From: Candidatus Roseilinea sp.
GTDB taxonomy: Bacteria; Chloroflexota; Anaerolineae; J036; Brachytrichaceae
NCBI GenBank assembly: GCA_025998955.1
Contig: AP024676.1
Coordinates: forward strand, 1,798,001-1,862,000
Direction: 5' to 3'
DNA length: 64,000 nt
Shown in pieces: positions 17,571 through 25,703 of the stretch. Below the pieces are notes generated by a model. It had not been told where the DNA came from and searched no databases. It saw only the letters and a list, made by a program, of their open reading frames with translations. Position 1 is the stretch's first letter, and every line of letters begins with the position of its first letter. The position numbers and the translations under genes are program-made.

Positions 17571-18863
17571 TTACCAGCGCGTCTCCATGAATGTCCAGCC
17601 CGGCTGCACCTTCTGCATCTCGGCTTCGTCGTCGCGCTTGGTCAAACCACACGCCACGTAGTTCTCGTGCAGCTCGGCCAGCATGGCGCGATCGAGTTCG
17701 ACTCCCAGCCCGGGTTCATCGCCGACGATCAAATCGCCATCGTCGAACTGCAGGCGCCCGCCGACGATCACTTCTTCGCACTGCCAAGGATAGTGCGTAT
17801 CGCAGGCGTAGGTCAGATTGGGCACTGCGGCTGCTAGATGCGCCATCGCCCGCAGTGAGATGCCGACGTGACTGTTCGAGTGCATGGAGAGGCCGCGACC
17901 GAACGTGCGGCAGATGCGCGCCAGCTCGACCGACGCGCGCAGGCCGCCCCAAAAGTGATGATCGCTCAGGATGATGTGCTCGCTGCCCAGCCGGACGCTG
18001 CCGGGGATGTCGTCGAACGACGTGGTGCACATGTTCGTCGCCAACGGGATGTTCACCGCCTTCGCGACCCGAGCCATGCCCTCCTGCCCGCGGGTAGGAT
18101 CTTCGAAGTACTCCAGCACGCCCTCCATTTGCTTGCCGTATCGGATGGCCGTCTCGACCGACCAGACCGCGTTAGGGTCGAGGCGCAGTGGCGTGTTCGG
18201 GCCGAACGCCTCGCGCAGCGCAAAGATCGTATCCACTTCGACCTGTGGCTCGAATACACCACCCTTCAGCTTGAGCGACTTGAAGCCGAACTCCCGGCAC
18301 ATCGCCTGCGCCTGGGCAACGATTCCATCCGGCGTGAGCGCCGCGGCCTGCCGTGCGGCGGCCCAGCCGGTTGCGCTCGGATCAATGGCGAAGCCCAGGA
18401 CGCCGCCCGCACCTTCATACTTGTAGAAAAGATAGGCCGAGAACGGCACGCGGTCGCGCACCTTGCCGCCCAGCAGGTCGCACACCGGCCTGCCAACCGC
18501 TTTGCCGATCAAGTCCAGGCAGGCGACCTCGACCGCGCCGAACGCCCGCGCCGCGCGCCGGCTGTGAATGTTGGTGCGCATGGGTTGCCAGTCGCCGCTC
18601 GTCGCGCTGCCGAAGTGCGCTTCGATGTCGCGCGCGATCGCATTCAACCGGAACGGATCGCGGCCCACAACGAGATGGCGCACGGCTTCCAAATCGGCGA
18701 CGACATCTGCGCCGCCGGGCAGCTCGCTCACGCCGGAGATGTTGTCGTCGCTCACCACCTCGACGATCACGCGCAAGGCATACGGCGCATGCAGGCCGGC
18801 GGCGTTCAACAACGGCGGATCCGAGATGGCGATCGGGGTGACGTGAAAATCGGTGATGCGCAT
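17571..18863 (-). CDS. Enolase-superfamily acid-sugar dehydratase, glucarate dehydratase-like
   Basis: 430 residues, close to glucarate dehydratase (~446). The KxK catalytic pair is K198/K200 in SLKLKGG, plausible metal ligands are D229, E254 and N277, and the general base His is H332 in MHSNSHVGIS, all in the glucarate dehydratase arrangement. It would dehydrate D-glucarate or a similar aldarate to a keto-deoxy acid. Substrate specificity is inferred from family only; no kdgD-type downstream gene is present here. A complete IS copy lies 59 bp upstream of the start. Confidence 0.85.
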   Translation of the reverse strand: MRITDFHVTPIAISDPPLLNAAGLHAPYALRVIVEVVSDDNISGVSELPGGADVVADLEAVRHLVVGRDPFRLNAIARDIEAHFGSATSGDWQPMRTNIHSRRAARAFGAVEVACLDLIGKAVGRPVCDLLGGKVRDRVPFSAYLFYKYEGAGGVLGFAIDPSATGWAAARQAAALTPDGIVAQAQAMCREFGFKSLKLKGGVFEPQVEVDTIFALREAFGPNTPLRLDPNAVWSVETAIRYGKQMEGVLEYFEDPTRGQEGMARVAKAVNIPLATNMCTTSFDDIPGSVRLGSEHIILSDHHFWGGLRASVELARICRTFGRGLSMHSNSHVGISLRAMAHLAAAVPNLTYACDTHYPWQCEEVIVGGRLQFDDGDLIVGDEPGLGVELDRAMLAELHENYVACGLTKRDDEAEMQKVQPGWTFMETRW

Positions 18864-18922
18864 GGTGCGCCGGTTTTAGCACAACCAGCGTCTTTCAAAA
18901 AGCAAACAGCCCGGCCGCTTTA

Positions 18923-19833
18923 GAACCTATCTCTAAACTTACGGAACGAGCCATAATAGGGATATGGATAATACCAGTGGGACGCGATACGCCGACGTTG
19001 CAAGTTGGGAGCTGTCTGATAGTCTGTGGGCGCGCATTGAACCGTTGTTGCCCCAACCGAAGTCGCGCTATCGCGGACGCGGACGGCAGCGCAAACACAT
19101 CGGTGGGCGGCCGGCAGCAGACCGGCGCAAGACCATGACCGGCATCTTGTACGCGCTGCGAACCGGCATTCCGTGGAACGCCATGCCGAAAGAGTATGGA
19201 TCGGGAAAGACAGTCCATCGCTACTTTCAGCGCTGGGTGCAGGCGGGCGTCTTCAAGCGCATGTGGCAGGCGGGTTTGGCGGAGTATGACGAGGTCAAAG
19301 GGATCGCCTGGAAGTGGCAAGCGGGCGACGGGGCGATGACCAAGGCCCCGCTGGGGGGCGAAAAGACAGGCAAAAACCCTACGGATCGCGCCAAAAGGGG
19401 CGTCAAGCGCAGTCTGTTGGTGGATGAGCAGGGTGTGCCGTTGTCGATCGTGGTCAGCGGGGCGAACACGCCGGATAGCGCGTTGCTGGAGTCCACGCTG
19501 GATGCCATGCCGGTGGAGCGACCTGACCCGCAAACCGTCCCGCAGAATCTGTGTCTGGACAAAGCTTACAGCGGCGAACCCTGCCGTCAGGTGGCGCAGG
19601 CACATGGCTACGAAATCCATGTGCCGGACAAGGAGAACGCCCAAAAAAACGCCGGCGCAAGCCGGGCCGACGCAAGTCGCGCCGCTGGGTGGTCGAAGTG
19701 ACTCATTCATGGCTCAATCGCTTTCGTCGGTTGCTGATTCGCTGGGAGAAGAAGGCGAGCAATTATCTGTCCCTGCTGTTTTTCGCCTGCGCCATCATCT
19801 GTTGGCGCAAATGCGAGGTTTAGAGATAGGCTC
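18923..19833 (+). mobile_element. IS5-family insertion sequence, copy 2 (911 bp)
   Basis: Same inverted ends as copy 1 (GAACCTATCTCTAAAC and its imperfect mate) with a TTA/TTA target duplication (18920-18922 and 19834-19836), again of TNA form. It differs from copy 1 by a six-G run and one C-to-A change next to the A-run. It lies 17 bp from the tRNA 3' end and appears to be the intact, potentially active copy. Confidence 0.95.
18964..19823 (+). CDS. IS5-family DDE transposase made by -1 frameshifting
   Basis: Frame 1 runs to 19701 and carries the N-terminal helix-turn-helix region plus catalytic D122 (GDGAMTKAP) and D199 (CLDKAYSG). The last catalytic Glu (VVEVTHSWLNRFRRL) lies only in the -1 frame, which ends at 19823. 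The joining site is A_AAA_AAC at 19644-19650, with an AAGGAG 8 nt upstream and a small CCGGC/GCCGG hairpin just after it. The predicted fused protein is ~286 residues, normal for this family. Without the shift the product would lack the third catalytic residue. Confidence 0.88.
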
Positions 19834-19850
19834 TTAGCACCGGGCTGTCA

Positions 19851-19923
19851 TGGTGACGACAGGACTTGAACCTGTGACCAAGGGCTTATGAGTCCCCTGC
19901 TCTACCGACTGAGCTACGTCACC
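19851..19923 (-). tRNA. tRNA with CAT anticodon (Met, or Ile2)
   Basis: On the minus strand a cloverleaf is clear: 7-bp acceptor GGTGACG/CGTCACC, D arm GCTC...GAGC, anticodon loop CTCATAA, T arm ACAGG-TTCAAGT-CCTGT. The anticodon stem has a G-T pair and an A31-G39 mismatch. CCA is not encoded. The acceptor start GG does not have the C1-A72 mismatch of initiator tRNA, so elongator Met is favoured; tRNA-Ile with a modified C34 cannot be excluded. Confidence 0.93.
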
Positions 19924-19957
19924 GGAGTATCGCTGTTCTGATTTTACCATCACCTTG

Positions 19958-22464
19958 CTACCGCCACGTGATGGGCAGATAACGCCGCGCCTCGTCGGCA
20001 CGTGTCACAAACGTGCCGCCGCGCCAGTCCGAAGCGCCGGCCGCGCCGACCGACTGCACCTCATAGCAGTAGCCGGTGTTCGGCGTCAAGCCGTCTAAGA
20101 CGACCTGATGCGAAGTGCGCCAGCCGTCGAGCGTGATCGTCCGTAGCCAGCTACTGCAGGTCAGGCCGAAGCGCACCCGGCTGTTGGCTGGCAGCGACGT
20201 CTGCCAACCGACAATGGCCGTGGTCGCCAGCGGCGTCGCCTGCGGGCCGGAGAGGATCGCGGGCGGCGCGTCGGTCGCCCCCGGCGCGATCACCAGCGTG
20301 AACGACTGTTCGGCCTGCTCGTTCTGCCCGTCCACCACACGCACGGCACCGGGAAGGTGCCCGTCACCGGCGGCACACCGTAGATGAACCCGGCAGTCGG
20401 ATGGATGGCGAGCCAATCCGGCCCTTGGGCAAGTTGATAGCTCAGCGCATCCTCGTCCGGGTCGGTCGCGTTCACGTTGTAAGCGAATGGCGCGCCGACG
20501 GCGCCGAACGTCGTGCGTGGCCGCGAGAGAATCTGCGGCCGGGCGTTCTGCGCCGCGCCGACGACCGTGAGGGTGAACGTCTGCGTTGCCATCAAGCCCT
20601 GGCCGTCCTGTACGCGCAGCCGCACCCCGAATTGGCCGGGGGAGGCCGGCTGCCACGTCACGACGCCGCTGACGGCATCAACCTGCATGCCCGACGGCCC
20701 CTGAACGAGCGCGAAAGACACACCGATCAGCGCATGAGGGTCGCCGGTGGGATCGGGGTCATAGGCGTCGGCATTGTAGAAGTAGCTGCGCCCCGCCTTG
20801 GCCGTCGTAATCGGCTGCGATGTGAAGTAAGGCGCATCGTTCGTTGCGCCGCCGAAGGTCACCGCGGGCAGGTTGGTAAAGCCGCGGATGTATTGCGGCT
20901 CGTAATGCACGCGAAAGCGCGCCTGACCGCCGACCTCACGAAGCGGATGGGCGTTGCCCAACGGGTCGAACAGGTGCGGCGGGGCGTTTGCGCCGGTGAT
21001 CGTCGCCTCGGCGTCCTGATCCGCGTTGTTGCTCCAGATCACCAGGATGTTTTCATCACCATTCTTGAAGAAGTGTCCTTCCACAAAGGAAGGCGCGCCG
21101 CTCAGGCGGCTGTGGTAAACCGCCGTCTGGAGCTGGTCGGCCCAGGCGCGCACGGCCAGGGCGCGCTCGGTCAGCGTGCGCCCGGGGTTGCCCGTTTCAT
21201 CGAGCAGGCGCTGGTCGTAGTTGTAGCTGTAGAAGAACACCTTCTCCGCACCGACGGCCAGGTTCCCGACGAGGGACTTTGCCGGCGAGAGCAACGGCAC
21301 CGGCAGGCCGCCGCGAAAGTAGCTCGTCTCGCCGTTGCGCCAGTGAATGCCGCCGCGCAACGGCGAAAGCGCCTCCGTGTTCCAAATCGGGCGGGTGATG
21401 GCGTAGGTCTGCATCACCTGGCGATAGGCGTTGATGCTGCCGCAGCAACCATCGGGCGAGAGATTCTCGCCGCTGCCTTCTTCCAGATAATGCACCGTCA
21501 GCACATCGAAGAACGTGAAGCTAGGATCCTGCTGCTGCGCCTGCAGGAGCGCGCGCAGCGTGGTCGAATCGCCCTTGTACAGGTCGGCGGTGAGGATGCG
21601 CGCGTCGGGATTCACACTCCGCACGGTCTGCGCGACGCCGCGCAGAAAGGTCACGAAGACTGCCGGATTGCATGGATCCCACCAGCCACAGCCGTCAATT
21701 TCGTTGCCCACGATCCAATAGTCCACCCGGTCGCGGTAAGCCTGCGCCACGCTGCGCAGGTTCTGGTAGAAGGTGCTGTTGTAATCCGACACGTTCGGCG
21801 GGGCGCCACCGATTAGCTTGAAGATCGGCGTCACATCGCTGGCCAATGCCTGGTCCACGAACGTCTGCACGGTCGTCGAAAGCGCCCACAGCACGCTGCC
21901 GGGGTCGCTCCGACTCACCGGCACGTCGAAATGCGCCCACTTGATCCCCAGGTGACCGATCTGCGCCGCGAACCCTGGGTAAGGATCAACCTCGATGATG
22001 AAGCCGACCGGCGAGCGGTTGTGCAGACCTAATGGGATGATCGGGTCAACCAGACCGATATATAACTCGGTCAGATTGCCGCGATCGGTGAAGAGGTCGA
22101 GGCGGTAAAAGCCGTAGCGCGTCAGACGATCGGTGGGCAGGTGCAGCCAGGCGACGCCGCCTTCGAGTCGAACGTTCCCCGTCCCCTCGAAGACGTCTCC
22201 GTTGACCATCCAGTAGGCCGGGCCGTAGGCGTCCGTGAGACGATAGGTCACCGAGGACGGCGCTGGCGTCACAGGCACGCGGATGGCATCGCCCAGAGGA
22301 AACAAGCCGCCGTTGGGCAGCATGCCGGCAAGGGTGAGGGATGACTGCGCGTGCGCCGGTCCGTCGGTCATGCTATCCCCAACTTGCGCTCCCGCGTAGG
22401 TCAGCATCACGCATGCGAGAAGGATCAGGGCACGTCTGATCGGGCGTGCGTGACAGATGGGCAT
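19958..22464 (-). pseudogene. Secreted clan-A glycoside hydrolase with Ig/FN3-like domains, one frameshift
   Basis: From the ATG at 22464 a signal peptide ends at AHAQ-S, then a TIM-barrel hydrolase (GH39/GH5-like) with acid/base Glu in YWIVGNEIDG and nucleophile Glu in IWNTEAL, then two cadherin-like putative-Ig domains (DAVSGVVTWQP, HPTAGFIYGVP) and a final fibronectin-III-like domain (DGLTPNTGYCYEV). Near 20340-20346 the frame breaks: one lost G within GGTGCCGTG would restore FPVAVRVVDG. Total ~835 residues. This is a single-base disruption, either recent inactivation or a sequence error. Family assignment is approximate. Confidence 0.8.
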
Positions 22465-22592
22465 GCTCAAAAGTCTAGCACCGGCGCACATGGCACATGG
22501 CCTGTGTCTTGCGTCTTCCAGACTTTGGGGGCAGTGCCTCGGGAGTCGAGAGTTGGGGAGTGGAAGGTCAACCGCAAGGCGAATGCGCCCGC

Positions 22593-23612
22593 TTAACGCA
22601 GGGGACGAGGCGGCTCGGGGATGCCGCCCGTGGCGCGCAGCAGCGTCTCCTGCACGAGCGATTCGTGGGCTAGCGGGCGATCGGGCGCTTGTGCGCCGGT
22701 GATGGTTCGGATGAACGCCTCGAGCTCCAGGTCGTAGAGCTGCTGGCGGGTCTGGGGCTGCACCGGGATAAGGTGCTCGCCGGCCGCGTAGCCGCCGCCG
22801 GCCTCCTCTAGGCACAGGCGCAGCGCATGCGCCGGCTCGAATGGCTCGAGCAGAATCGCGCTGCCCTTGACGCCATAGACCTCGAACCGGCGCGCCATCG
22901 GCCGCGGCTCCATCGCGGCAATGTCCACGAAGGCGATTGCGCGCTCGAACTCGAATACCCCCAGGGTGTTGTCCTTGAACGCAGGCACATCGCCGCTGTC
23001 GTTGCGCAGAAAGGCCGTCACCCGCCGCGGCCGGCCGAGCAACCAGACGATCGGATCGAGCATGTGGCCGGCCAAGTCGTAGAAGATGCCGCCGGCATGG
23101 GTGCTGATCACCTCGCGCGCCGCCGGCGTAAGCCAAGTGGACATGTGCGCGCGCACGGCGAAGACATGGCCCAGCAATCCGCTTTTGGCCCATTCGACAA
23201 TCTGCCGGAAGCCGTTGTGGTAGCGGAACATGTAGCCCATTTGGATATGCACGCGCTGCTGCTCGGCCAGGCGGACGACGCACTGCCAGTGCGCCCAGTC
23301 GTCGCCCGCCGGCTTGTCGTACCAGACGTGCTTGCCCGCGCGCACGATCTGCTCGGTGTGCGCCAGGCTCTCCGAGTTCAGCCCCTCCGAAGCGATGGCG
23401 ACGATGGTCGGATCGTCGAGCATCTCGCGTGGGTCGTCGAACCAGTGGACGCGCCGGAAAGTTTCGCTCTGGCGCTGCAACCGCTCGCGCTGCGCCGGAT
23501 CGGGCTCATACACGCCGGCCAGCTCGACCTGCGGGTTGGTTTGCATCGCCAGCAGCTTGCCCTCGGCGTGGCCATGCTTCGTGCCGTATTGCGCCATGCG
23601 CAGCTTGCTCAT
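22593..23612 (-). CDS. Gfo/Idh/MocA-family oxidoreductase
   Basis: 339 residues: N-terminal Rossmann region (MSKLRMAQYGTKHGHAEGKL, lacking the usual GxGxxG and having YGTKHGHAEG), YDKP at the place of the family EKP (K kept), and a C-terminal substrate domain with AGGIFYDLAGHMLDP, where D and H near HMLDP match the catalytic region. It should be NAD(P)-dependent and act on a sugar or sugar acid. Its ATG overlaps the stop of the upstream oxidoreductase (ATGA), so the two are co-translated. Confidence 0.85.
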   Translation of the reverse strand: MSKLRMAQYGTKHGHAEGKLLAMQTNPQVELAGVYEPDPAQRERLQRQSETFRRVHWFDDPREMLDDPTIVAIASEGLNSESLAHTEQIVRAGKHVWYDKPAGDDWAHWQCVVRLAEQQRVHIQMGYMFRYHNGFRQIVEWAKSGLLGHVFAVRAHMSTWLTPAAREVISTHAGGIFYDLAGHMLDPIVWLLGRPRRVTAFLRNDSGDVPAFKDNTLGVFEFERAIAFVDIAAMEPRPMARRFEVYGVKGSAILLEPFEPAHALRLCLEEAGGGYAAGEHLIPVQPQTRQQLYDLELEAFIRTITGAQAPDRPLAHESLVQETLLRATGGIPEPPRPLR

Positions 23613-24748
23613 AGCGGGCTGTAAACGTCCGGCTCGTCGTCGCTCACCATGCGCTCGCCGCGCAACAAGAAGGCGCGAATGTCATAGCGGCCCGGCCGCT
23701 GCGGCGCCAGGTGGCCCGACTCCACCATCAGATCGAGCGGGTTGACACGGGTCTGTAGCGGCAGGGTCACCTTCTCGTGGCAACGCGCCGATTCATACAC
23801 GGCGTGGATCATCTCCAGCGCTTTGTAGCCGTGGGTTGCTTCACCGCGATGGGTTTCGATCTTGCCTTCGATCCAATCGGCCAGCTCGTCGGCCTGCGCT
23901 GCACCGCCCTCTAGCCACTCGAACTGCGCGCCCTGCTCGGCGACCTTGAAGAACTTGCCATCGGGTGTGTAGGTTTGCCACCGGCCATGTGTCTCGGCGT
24001 TGAGAAGTTGCACTTGCTCCGTGGTCAACTGGATCATGCCGGCGCTGCCGACGATCAGCGCACCTTGAAAGTAGTTAGGCACAAGATCGCTCAGCAACAA
24101 CGCTCGCGCACCGCTCCGAAATTGAAACACAGCGAGGGCACAGTCTTCGATCCGTGTGTTGCGCTCGTAGCGGTCGCTCTTGCGCTCGACGTTACCCATC
24201 ACCCAAACGCACTCGTCGTTACCCAGCAGGTAGCGATACATGTCGGTCTGATGCGAGCTGAAGTTGGGCAAGCCGTCGCCACCCAGGCTCTGGATCAGCA
24301 ATACATCGCCGATGGCGCCTTGCGCGATCAACTCACGCGCCAGCGTATAGGCTGGCAGAAAGCGGCGCTGATGTGCGATGGCCAGCTTGACCTGGTTGCG
24401 CCGGCAAGCGATCAGCATCTGTTCGGCGCGACCGAGCGTATCGGCCATCGGCTTCTCACACAGAATCGCTTTGGGACGATGAGCTGCAGCGGCGATCGTC
24501 CACGTCGCGTGGCCGATATGCCAGGTGCACACCGAGACGACATCGGGCTTCTCACGCTTCAGCATCTCCCGCGGGTCGGTGTAGTGCCGGGGCAAGATGC
24601 GAAACTGCTGATCCACCTCGTGCATGGCCGATGCATTCAGGTCGGCCAGGGCGACGATTTCGTAGCGGCCGCAGTCCAAGTAGCCGCGAATGTGGTTGCG
24701 CGCGATCAGGCCGCAGCCGATCACCGCGACGCGATGTTGGGTGGGCAT
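23609..24748 (-). CDS. Gfo/Idh/MocA-family oxidoreductase
   Basis: 379 residues from MPTQHRVAVIGCGLIARNHI, with canonical GCGLIA nucleotide-binding loop and the CEKPMAD motif. The C-terminal half has the family sheet domain (GSAGMIQLTTEQVQLL). The gene is the upstream member of a pair with the oxidoreductase at 22593-23612, with a 4-bp overlap. The second protein lacks the classical glycine motif, so the pair may form a hetero-oligomer or use different substrates. The longer start at 24781 lies in a repeat tract. Confidence 0.88.
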   Translation of the reverse strand: MPTQHRVAVIGCGLIARNHIRGYLDCGRYEIVALADLNASAMHEVDQQFRILPRHYTDPREMLKREKPDVVSVCTWHIGHATWTIAAAAHRPKAILCEKPMADTLGRAEQMLIACRRNQVKLAIAHQRRFLPAYTLARELIAQGAIGDVLLIQSLGGDGLPNFSSHQTDMYRYLLGNDECVWVMGNVERKSDRYERNTRIEDCALAVFQFRSGARALLLSDLVPNYFQGALIVGSAGMIQLTTEQVQLLNAETHGRWQTYTPDGKFFKVAEQGAQFEWLEGGAAQADELADWIEGKIETHRGEATHGYKALEMIHAVYESARCHEKVTLPLQTRVNPLDLMVESGHLAPQRPGRYDIRAFLLRGERMVSDDEPDVYSPL

Positions 24749-24768
24749 AGTGGAGTGGTGAATGAGAA

Positions 24769-24840
24769 GTATGAAACGCAAAGCGTAAAACGCAAGACGC
24801 TCGACGCAAGACGAAGGACAAAGGACGCAGCACGCAATGC
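24769..24840. repeat. ACGCAAG-type 7-bp repeat tract
   Basis: The gap between the SDR gene and the upstream oxidoreductase reads ACGCAAA, GCGTAAA, ACGCAAG, ACGCTCG, ACGCAAG, ACGAAGG, ACAAAGG, ACGCAGC, ACGCAAT: nine consecutive heptads. It belongs to the same family as the proW linker tract. Confidence 0.85.
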
Positions 24841-24845
24841 GCCGC

Positions 24846-25613
24846 TTAGATCGCCGTGTAGCCGCCGTCCACGCACAACACCTGTCCAGTGATCATGCGC
24901 GCCGCGTCCGAGGCGAGGAAGACCACCGCGCCGGCGATCTCTTCCGGCTCGGCGATGCGGCCCATCGGAATCTTCTCCAGGTTCTTGGCGAAGGCGGGGT
25001 TCTGGAGCGCTTTCTCCAGCATTTCGGTGCGCGTAAATGTCGGCGCGACGGCGTTCACCGTGATCCGGTGCGGCGCAAACTCGGCAGCCAGCGAACGGGT
25101 GAGCTGGCCGACCGCGCCTTTGGCGCCGGCGTAGATCGAGCGCAGCGGCCCGCCCACCACGCCCACCTGCGAGGTGATGTTGACGATGCGGCCGGGGATG
25201 CCACGCGCGATCATGCTGCGGACAACCGCCGTGGTCATGAAGAACGCGCCTTTGAAGTTCACGTCGGAGATGCGGTCGAAGTCCTCTTCGGTGTAGTCGA
25301 GGGCCGGCTTGGGTGTGTTGTAGCCGGCGTTGTTCACCAGCACGTCAATCCGGCCGAAGCGTTCCAGCGCTGCATCTACGAACGCGCGGATGCTGTTCAG
25401 GTCGGCCACATCCAAGGGCCACGCTTCGGCGCGGCGACCGAGCGCCCGGCACTCGGCCGCGACCGCTTCGCACTCGGCGACGGTGCGGCTGCCCAAGGCG
25501 AGATCTGCGCCGCACTGCGCGCAGACGAGCGCGATGGCCTTGCCGATGCCTTTGCCCGCGCCGGTGATGAGGGTGACTTTGCCGTTCAAGTCGAAGCTCA
25601 GAGGTGTGGTCAT
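24846..25613 (-). CDS. Short-chain dehydrogenase/reductase (gluconate 5-dehydrogenase-like)
   Basis: 255 residues from MTTPLSFDLNGKVTLITG. TGAGKGIG (17-24), NNAG (94-97), S148, Y161 and K165 form a canonical SDR site. R43 after the second strand suggests NADP(H). The C-terminus ITGQVLCVDGGYTAI is typical of the gluconate/KDG dehydrogenase subgroup. It heads the series SDR, two Gfo/Idh/MocA proteins and a secreted glycoside hydrolase, which looks like a carbohydrate utilisation unit. Confidence 0.88.
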   Translation of the reverse strand: MTTPLSFDLNGKVTLITGAGKGIGKAIALVCAQCGADLALGSRTVAECEAVAAECRALGRRAEAWPLDVADLNSIRAFVDAALERFGRIDVLVNNAGYNTPKPALDYTEEDFDRISDVNFKGAFFMTTAVVRSMIARGIPGRIVNITSQVGVVGGPLRSIYAGAKGAVGQLTRSLAAEFAPHRITVNAVAPTFTRTEMLEKALQNPAFAKNLEKIPMGRIAEPEEIAGAVVFLASDAARMITGQVLCVDGGYTAI

Positions 25614-25667
25614 GGTAACGCCAATTGTAGTGATCGGCGTCGCTTCGCGCATCGCAGGAAAGTAACC

Positions 25668-25692
25668 AAAAGCGCGACCATGAAGGTCGCGC
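25668..25692 (-). terminator. Intrinsic terminator of the ABC exporter operon
   Basis: On the minus strand GCGCGACC, five loop bases and GGTCGCGC are followed by TTTTGGTT. It lies 12 bp after the exporter stop codon. Confidence 0.75.
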
Positions 25693-25703
25693 CTACATCA
25701 GGG

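Noticed and set aside
19958-20656. Separate 232-codon gene after the glycoside hydrolase
   Set aside because: Its C-terminal half is the continuation of the hydrolase after a frameshift and its N-terminal half is shadow sequence.
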